In this document: one piece after another, positions 4,545 to 7,569 of the stretch | Position numbering within the stretch: position 1 is the stretch's first letter | How the letters are laid out: every line of letters starts with the position of its first letter | Source: an uncultured Sphingobacteriales bacterium | Lineage (GTDB): Bacteria; Bacteroidota; Bacteroidia; Chitinophagales; Chitinophagaceae | Direction: 5' to 3' | DNA: 7,569 bases | NCBI GenBank assembly: GCA_946887085.1 | Contig: CAMPKG010000166.1 | Coordinates: 1 to 7,569, forward strand | Translations under genes and position numbers: made by a program | The notes under the pieces: model-generated | The model's input: the letters and a program-made list of their open reading frames with translations, nothing else | What the model was told of the DNA's origin: nothing | Database searches by the model: none

Positions 4545-7500
4545 GGTAAAACAATTTCAACGTTTTGTAAAGCAACCGGGATCAATAATTCTACTGTTGT
4601 GCCTTCGGCCGGTTTTTTGTCTGTTATGGTAAGATCAATTTTCTTCTCGGAAATGAAATTATATGCCTTTATGCGTTCCCCGATCAGTTCCATGCCTCTT
4701 GATCTATGTGCCCTGTTAGTTTTCATCAATGCGGATTTTTCCCTTCCAATACCATTGTCATCTATGATACAGCGGATACAATCGCCTTCCTGGATAAATG
4801 ATATCACCAAATTGCCCGGAAGCTCGCGATGGACAAGGCCGTGATTTACCGCGTTCTCCACGAAAGGCTGTATGAGCATGGAAGGAATTGATATTTTCGA
4901 CGTATCTGTACAGGATGTTTCTATCGTATACGTGAACTTGTCATCGAAGCGCATTTGCTCGATAGAGAGATAGAGTTCGATCAATTCGATCTCCTGGGCC
5001 AACGGGAGAAATTTGCTTTTGGAAGATTCAAGGAACAGCCGCATCAGTCTTGCGAAACGCGACAGGTATTCATTAGTAGAAACCTCATCCTTGCTGAGAA
5101 TAAAATGCTGGATGGAATTGATAACGTTAAAAATGAAATGCGGGTCCATCTGCAGTTGCAATGCCTTTAGCTCCAGGCTGGCGAGCTGTTTTTCTATTAC
5201 ATTTTTTTCGCGTTCGCGTTTTACGAGTGCCCTGGTGCGATTATAAATTATCAGGGCGATCAGGGCGGCGGGAAGTACGCACATAAATACTAGGAATAGT
5301 TTCCGCTGCCAGAAGGCTGGACGTATGATCACCGGTATCGTTTGTTTTTGCCTGCTCCAGCTGATACCGTTTGATGAACCCTCGACGATGAAATCGTATT
5401 TGCCGTACGGTATGTTTGTGTATGTAGCTACAGGCTGGTCGGCGGCGGCGTAACGCCAGCTTTTGTCAAAGCCCTTAAGCATGTACCTGAACCTGTGGCT
5501 GCTGGGTTTGGCAAAATCGAGGATCGTAAAACTTATATCGATGTTATTTTGCGAGTAAGCCAGTTCCAGCTGGTGCTTTCCAACGGCAGCAGCTGTCATG
5601 TCTTTTCCGTTTACGCGCACGCCTGTGATCTTCACCGGCGCATTAGTTGACCCGGTGGTTGTGACCGCAGAAGGAAAAAAACTAACCATTCCCATTTTAC
5701 CACCAAAAAACAGCTCGCCCGATGTGGTAATGGCGCAAACCTTAAAATTATAGTCGTTGCTGATCAGGCCGTCTTGTTCATCATAGCCGGTACATTTACC
5801 GGTGGCCGGGTCGTAACGGTACAATCCGTTTGGTGTACTGATCCACAATTGTTGTTCCCGGTCGAACTGAAGCGAAGAGATCACCTTATTCGGTACAACA
5901 CCCGGGTGTGTTGTTTGTTTTCTGTCTGCAGAAATTTTAAACATCCCGTGGCCGGTAGTGCCTACCCATAGATTTCCACCCTTGTCTTCAGCCAGGCTCC
6001 ATACATGTATTGCTTCCCTGATCGTTTTGTCCAGCAGGTGTTTTTCAAATCGCACGCCATTTACCGACCGGTCTGCCGGAATAGCTTTGTATAAGCCATT
6101 GTCGGTAGCCAGCCAGATCACCCCGGCCATGTCCTGGTAAATGTTCCATATAGGGTTATTGCCAATACCGCTTATTATACGGGCATCGTATCCGTAAGAA
6201 GTCATTTCTCCGGACAAAGGATTGGCAATGATCAATCCTGTCCTGCTGCCGATCCAGATGTTGGCGTTGCCATCTTCGAGTAGAGACCACACCTCTGTAG
6301 GGCGGATACCGGAAGCCATATTGAATGGCTCGACGCGGCCGGTCTTTTCGTTTATATAAAATAAGCCTTCCGTACAGCCTGCCAGTATCCTGTTGCTCTT
6401 TAGTTGCAAGAAGGTATTGGTAGTGAATGGGTCCGTCTGCTTGTCGGGTTTTATTGCCAGCGCGGTTGCTATGTATCTCGACCGTTTAACATCGTAGCAG
6501 AGTTTGTCGATCATACCGGCCTTGTAGCCAACCCATATGTTATTGCTCTTGTCGGGGTAGATAGCGCGCACGTAATTATACGAGAGTTTGCCTGCAACGT
6601 TATTGCGCGAGTATTTCTTAAAACGGTATTTTGCGCTGTTGACCTTGTAGAGGCCGGCATTTGTGCCAAGCCACAGAATACCTGAGTTATCCTCTGTCAA
6701 ACAATTCACTATTTCATTCTTGTCGTAAGACAGGTTGTCGCTTATAACGAGCTCTTCGGCCAATTCTCCGGAACTCGTGTATTTGCGTATTACATTTGCA
6801 TCGGTAAAAAGATATCCACTGTCCGACGAAAGGATCACCTTGTTGTAGTTACCCTGCCTCGTGGTGACAGGCGCGATATCAAGTACCTTTTTCATATCCG
6901 TCAGCCTGCATATCACAAACCGGTCAGAATATTCTATTAAGATATTACGTCCCGTTTTAACTGCGGATCTCAGGGCATCCTTTGAAAAGGTTTCTGTCAA
7001 CAAGGGATACATACGATCTTCCGCCGGCGAATACGAAATGAATTTTCCTTTAGTCGCGATAAGCAGCCGTTCATTGTCGACAATGAGTCCGACTATATCA
7101 TCTGCAAAATGCCGGTATTTGATAGAGTCGCCTGAAACGACGCCCAGCCTGCCATAGCCGCCCACCCAAATGCGGCCCCTGGCGTCTTCTGCGAAGGAAT
7201 GTACTGTAAACGGATGTTGTGCATGCCCGCTATATATCTTCCATACCTGCTGTTCTCTCCGGAAACAGCTGACAAGGCCCCCAACCGAGCCCACCCATAT
7301 ATTTCTCTTGCTGTCTTCAAAAATGGTTTCAATTACATGAAACCAGTTTTCACTGTGAATGTTGCCGAATATTTCTTTATAAATGGTGATCTTATTCCCA
7401 TCGTAAGAACAGAGCCCGCTATTCGTACCTATCCACAAAAGACCTTCGGAATCCTGGTATAAGACGGTGACCACGTTGTGAGATAACCCGTGCGCGGTTG

Positions 7501-7569
7501 TGATATGTTCATAATTGTCCCACGCGGGCTGGCCATTTACCGCCTGGTATAGTATGAGCAAAATAAAAC
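4538..7569 (-). CDS. LytS-type sensor histidine kinase with two-component-regulator propeller (5' end outside window)
   Basis: The 5' end is cut by the window edge. The frame stays open to 7569, and the first visible residues (FILLILYQAVNGQ) are the hydrophobic core and end of a signal peptide, so the true start lies beyond. Counting the TTG codon at 7561 as residue 1, the periplasmic part (about 15-640) is built of propeller repeats of the LWIGTNSGL type. Clear copies are at 42, 88, 131, 296, 342, 435, 482, 531 and 572, with weaker ones between. A Y_Y_Y domain (about 660-747) follows, then one membrane helix (about 754-773) and a coiled linker. The His_kinase domain has LQMDPHFIFNVINSI with phospho-acceptor H808. 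The ATPase domain has N-box QPFVENAVNHG (N903, N906) and G-box DDNGIGR (934-940). The sensor layout resembles that of Bacteroides hybrid two-component systems, but the output is a separate LytTR regulator. The ligand, perhaps a glycan fragment, is not determinable. Confidence 0.93.
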   Translation of the reverse strand, partial: FILLILYQAVNGQPAWDNYEHITTAHGLSHNVVTVLYQDSEGLLWIGTNSGLCSYDGNKITIYKEIFGNIHSENWFHVIETIFEDSKRNIWVGSVGGLVSCFRREQQVWKIYSGHAQHPFTVHSFAEDARGRIWVGGYGRLGVVSGDSIKYRHFADDIVGLIVDNERLLIATKGKFISYSPAEDRMYPLLTETFSKDALRSAVKTGRNILIEYSDRFVICRLTDMKKVLDIAPVTTRQGNYNKVILSSDSGYLFTDANVIRKYTSSGELAEELVISDNLSYDKNEIVNCLTEDNSGILWLGTNAGLYKVNSAKYRFKKYSRNNVAGKLSYNYVRAIYPDKSNNIWVGYKAGMIDKLCYDVKRSRYIATALAIKPDKQTDPFTTNTFLQLKSNRILAGCTEGLFYINEKTGRVEPFNMASGIRPTEVWSLLEDGNANIWIGSRTGLIIANPLSGEMTSYGYDARIISGIGNNPIWNIYQDMAGVIWLATDNGLYKAIPADRSVNGVRFEKHLLDKTIREAIHVWSLAEDKGGNLWVGTTGHGMFKISADRKQTTHPGVVPNKVISSLQFDREQQLWISTPNGLYRYDPATGKCTGYDEQDGLISNDYNFKVCAITTSGELFFGGKMGMVSFFPSAVTTTGSTNAPVKITGVRVNGKDMTAAAVGKHQLELAYSQNNIDISFTILDFAKPSSHRFRYMLKGFDKSWRYAAADQPVATYTNIPYGKYDFIVEGSSNGISWSRQKQTIPVIIRPAFWQRKLFLVFMCVLPAALIALIIYNRTRALVKREREKNVIEKQLASLELKALQLQMDPHFIFNVINSIQHFILSKDEVSTNEYLSRFARLMRLFLESSKSKFLPLAQEIELIELYLSIEQMRFDDKFTYTIETSCTDTSKISIPSMLIQPFVENAVNHGLVHRELPGNLVISFIQEGDCIRCIIDDNGIGREKSALMKTNRAHRSRGMELIGERIKAYNFISEKKIDLTITDKKPAEGTTVELLIPVALQNVEIVLPW

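Overview
The window looks like chromosomal DNA from a member of the Bacteroidota, most like the Chitinophagaceae or a nearby family. The evidence is two secreted proteins with C-terminal type IX secretion (T9SS) sorting domains, a sensor kinase with a large periplasmic two-component-regulator propeller and a Y_Y_Y domain, and starts that mostly lack a Shine-Dalgarno sequence. No mobile element, tRNA, rRNA, CRISPR array or phage structural module is visible.

Left part (1-1275), small membrane proteins: A 91-residue SemiSWEET-type sugar transporter (99-374, +) converges on an 84-residue protein of unknown function (371-625, -), and their stop codons overlap. Directly upstream of the latter, on the same strand, is a 27-codon single-span membrane ORF (626-709, -) whose stop abuts the next start. 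A second tiny membrane ORF of 34 codons (946-1050, +) stands alone and is followed by a terminator-like hairpin. The non-coding stretches 710-945 and 1051-1275 hold inverted repeats that could be operators or RNA hairpins.

Middle part (1276-3788), T9SS cargo: Two secreted proteins converge on a symmetric bidirectional terminator (2031-2062). The plus-strand one (1276-2022) is a 248-residue predicted beta-sandwich protein. The minus-strand one (2073-3608) has 511 residues, with fibre-like repeats, an S74 self-cleaving intramolecular chaperone domain, a short coiled coil and then a T9SS sorting domain.

Right part (3789-7569), signalling: A LytS-type histidine kinase with a long periplasmic propeller (4538-7569, its 5' end cut by the window edge) overlaps by 7 bases a LytTR response regulator (3789-4544). 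Both are on the minus strand and form a translationally coupled two-component system. The S74/T9SS gene follows in the same direction after 180 bases, so it may be a read-through partner or a target of the regulator. That link is inferred only from position.

Nothing here is plainly a new system. The items most worth a second look are the S74-before-T9SS-signal architecture, the two short membrane ORFs that automated annotation would probably miss, and the tight convergent arrangement of the SemiSWEET gene.
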